Assembly: GCA_029243545.1 (NCBI GenBank)
Contig: JAQWRV010000006.1
Coordinates: 124,001 to 188,000 of the forward strand
Length of the DNA stretch: 64,000 nt
Direction of reading: 5' to 3'
From: Rhodospirillaceae bacterium
GTDB lineage: Bacteria; Pseudomonadota; Alphaproteobacteria; Rhodospirillales; Rhodospirillaceae
Part shown: piece by piece, positions 62,963 through 64,000 of the stretch
How positions within the stretch are numbered: position 1 is the stretch's first letter
Layout: each line of letters opens with the position of its first letter
Position numbers and translations under genes: made by a program
Notes under the pieces: model-generated
Seen by the model: the letters and a program-made list of their open reading frames with translations, nothing else
The model's database searches: none
Told to the model about the DNA's origin: nothing

Positions 62963-63161
62963 AGTTGCCTAAAAGTCGCCACGCATGTGTCGTATTCGTC
63001 ATCTATGTAACCGGACAATCTGGCCGATTCGTGCGGTTCTGCGAGTCGCCCCATAAGGTATCATGAGCGCGCGACTCGTTGGAACGTCAATAAAACGTAG
63101 CAACATGTTGTGTCTTGGTTTGCTTCACCTACAATGGATGGTGGATATTGATGGTGAGACG

Positions 63162-63473
63162 ATGAATAAAATGAGCCATGTTCTAGTTAACGAAGATGAT
63201 GCAGGCGTAGTACCTGCAGCGATACCTTTTGTACCGCCGGTAACAGAATTAGAACCTGTGATTCAAGTTGCCTTGGATGACGTGCAAGGCATCGTCATGC
63301 GCGTCATTTCATCGTCCCGTGCCGCTGGCCGCGACTATGTTGATCAATGCCGTTTGGCAGCCGAAGCTGTTATCGCCGTGCGGCCAGACCTTTCAATGCA
63401 GGAAACTTTAAAGGCTATCTTCCGTATGCGGGAAATGGAAGAAGTGGGCGGGAAGACACTCAACGCCGCTTAA
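63162..63473 (+). CDS. Hypothetical protein (104 aa)
   Basis: An acidic 104-residue protein beginning MNKMSHVLVNEDDAG. The C-terminal two thirds are predicted helical (VIQVALDDVQGIVMRVISSS, then AAGRDYVDQCRLAAEAVIAV and LKAIFRMREMEE). No leader or membrane segment is seen. I do not recognise the family. The ATG at 63162 is preferred because GGTGAGAC precedes it; a frame opening at 63063 would add 33 unremarkable residues. It converges with the methyltransferase gene at 63483. Confidence 0.6.
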   Translation: MNKMSHVLVNEDDAGVVPAAIPFVPPVTELEPVIQVALDDVQGIVMRVISSSRAAGRDYVDQCRLAAEAVIAVRPDLSMQETLKAIFRMREMEEVGGKTLNAA

Positions 63474-63493
63474 AAAAGTGCCTTAGGCTTTTT
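63472..63493. terminator. Weak bidirectional terminator candidate
   Basis: Between convergent genes, AAAAAG and CTTTTT flank a small CC-TTA-GG stem, so either strand would give a short hairpin followed by U residues. It overlaps the stop codons of both neighbours and the GC part is very short, so efficiency is doubtful. Confidence 0.3.
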
Positions 63494-64000
63494 GAGCCAG
63501 TACGAAAATCCGTTTCATCAAAAAGAGCGTTTTACCGTTACCCTGCTTAGGGTACGCCTCTAGCACTTGCCCCCTGTAATCGGCCATAAACTCAGTTTTT
63601 TCGGCCTCGTCTAGGACAGCCAAGTAGGGCGTCAAGCCGGTCCCCATAATCCAGTCCACCACTGGGTTTTTACCCTCCAGCACGTGATGGTAATCGGTGA
63701 CCCAGATGTCGACGGATGTGCTGGCGGGGGTGAGTAGGTCGTAAAAAGCACCAGGATCCATAGGGTTCTTGTACATCCAGACATTTGCGAGCTTTTCTGC
63801 CCAACGCTCCGAATGGACGGTTGCGCTTAAGCAAATTTGGTAACCGGACTCTTCGGTCACCGGAATTTGGAACGCCAGCCAGCCGCCCGGCTTAATGGCA
63901 TCCATCAGCCGCGGTACCACCTCTTCTTGATTTGTAATCCAATGCAGCGCCGCGTTGGAAAACACCAATGCTTTCGGAGTTTCAGCGTTCCAGGTGGACA
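63483..64000 (-). CDS. Trans-aconitate 2-methyltransferase-like SAM methyltransferase (5' part outside window)
   Basis: A frame open to the window edge, at least 172 codons. It has the class I methyltransferase middle and end: VFSNAALHWI (typical of Tam), then PRLMDAIKPGGWLAFQIP and WMYKNPMDPGAFYDLL. The C-terminal GTGLTPYLAVLD also fits trans-aconitate methyltransferase, which methylates the toxic citrate-cycle by-product aconitate. The SAM-binding N-terminus lies outside the window, so the call rests on the second half. A shorter start (TTG 63968) is not needed. Confidence 0.8.
   Translation of the reverse strand, partial: STWNAETPKALVFSNAALHWITNQEEVVPRLMDAIKPGGWLAFQIPVTEESGYQICLSATVHSERWAEKLANVWMYKNPMDPGAFYDLLTPASTSVDIWVTDYHHVLEGKNPVVDWIMGTGLTPYLAVLDEAEKTEFMADYRGQVLEAYPKQGNGKTLFLMKRIFVLAQKA

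Overview
The window looks like a chromosomal segment of an alphaproteobacterium of moderate GC content. The evidence is a class I lysyl-tRNA synthetase, a heme A synthase of the COX15/CtaA type, members of DUF1489, DUF2333, DUF1289 and DUF427, a CIRCE-controlled groESL operon, and a MerR-controlled beta-oxidation operon. No rRNA, tRNA, CRISPR array, phage or insertion sequence was seen. I cannot fix the genus; the enzyme mix resembles marine or soil heterotrophs rich in xenobiotic or lipid catabolism.

Layout. (1) 1-7.3 kb, minus strand: a TPR-glycosyltransferase, an orphan Tat-type family 5 solute-binding protein, two tandem Rieske oxygenases and two DUF1838 proteins (the second runs off the edge). 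(2) 7.4-18.8 kb, plus strand: a broken AhpD/CMD-like gene, an alpha/beta hydrolase and a deleted copy of it, an MFS transporter, two membrane-anchored serine hydrolases, a DUF1838 protein, a third Rieske oxygenase, a 608-residue secreted protein of unknown function, a secreted alpha/beta hydrolase and a CpeT-like protein. (3) 18.8-33.8 kb, mainly housekeeping: tldD, ctaA, a GT2/lipid-A-synthase-N pair, an orphan form II CoxL-like molybdenum hydroxylase, groES-groEL, two surface or cell-envelope genes, a DinG-type helicase and class I lysS. (4) 33.8-42.4 kb, minus strand: a compact fatty-acid operon (fadD, merR, thiolase, FadN-type bifunctional enzyme, acyl-CoA dehydrogenase, interrupted thioesterase) preceded by an SCP2 gene; a near-perfect palindrome upstream of fadD is a candidate MerR operator. 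(5) 42.6-52.6 kb: two more serine hydrolases, DUF1489, an SDR, a broken TPR gene, an EamA transporter, DUF2333, msrB, DUF427, a cupin and a matrixin-like protease with two PPC domains. (6) 52.6-61.7 kb, accessory: amidohydrolase, four SDRs, a deiodinase-like redoxin, a Tat-exported MDR oxidoreductase, DUF1838 and a serine hydrolase. (7) 61.8-64 kb: GFA-family protein, queF, DUF1289, a small unknown protein and the end of a tam-like methyltransferase.

Working together: DUF1838 proteins (Tat-like leaders), membrane-anchored NylB/class C-type serine hydrolases, single-component Rieske oxygenase alpha subunits and SDRs recur in separate clusters. I infer a repeated catabolic module that hydrolyses a substrate at the membrane or in the periplasm, imports the product (MFS) and oxidises it in the cytoplasm, possibly ending in the beta-oxidation operon. 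The substrate cannot be read from the sequence. Several family members have lost catalytic residues or are broken, showing duplication and decay within the region. No stretch longer than 300 bases lacks an assigned gene or gene remnant.
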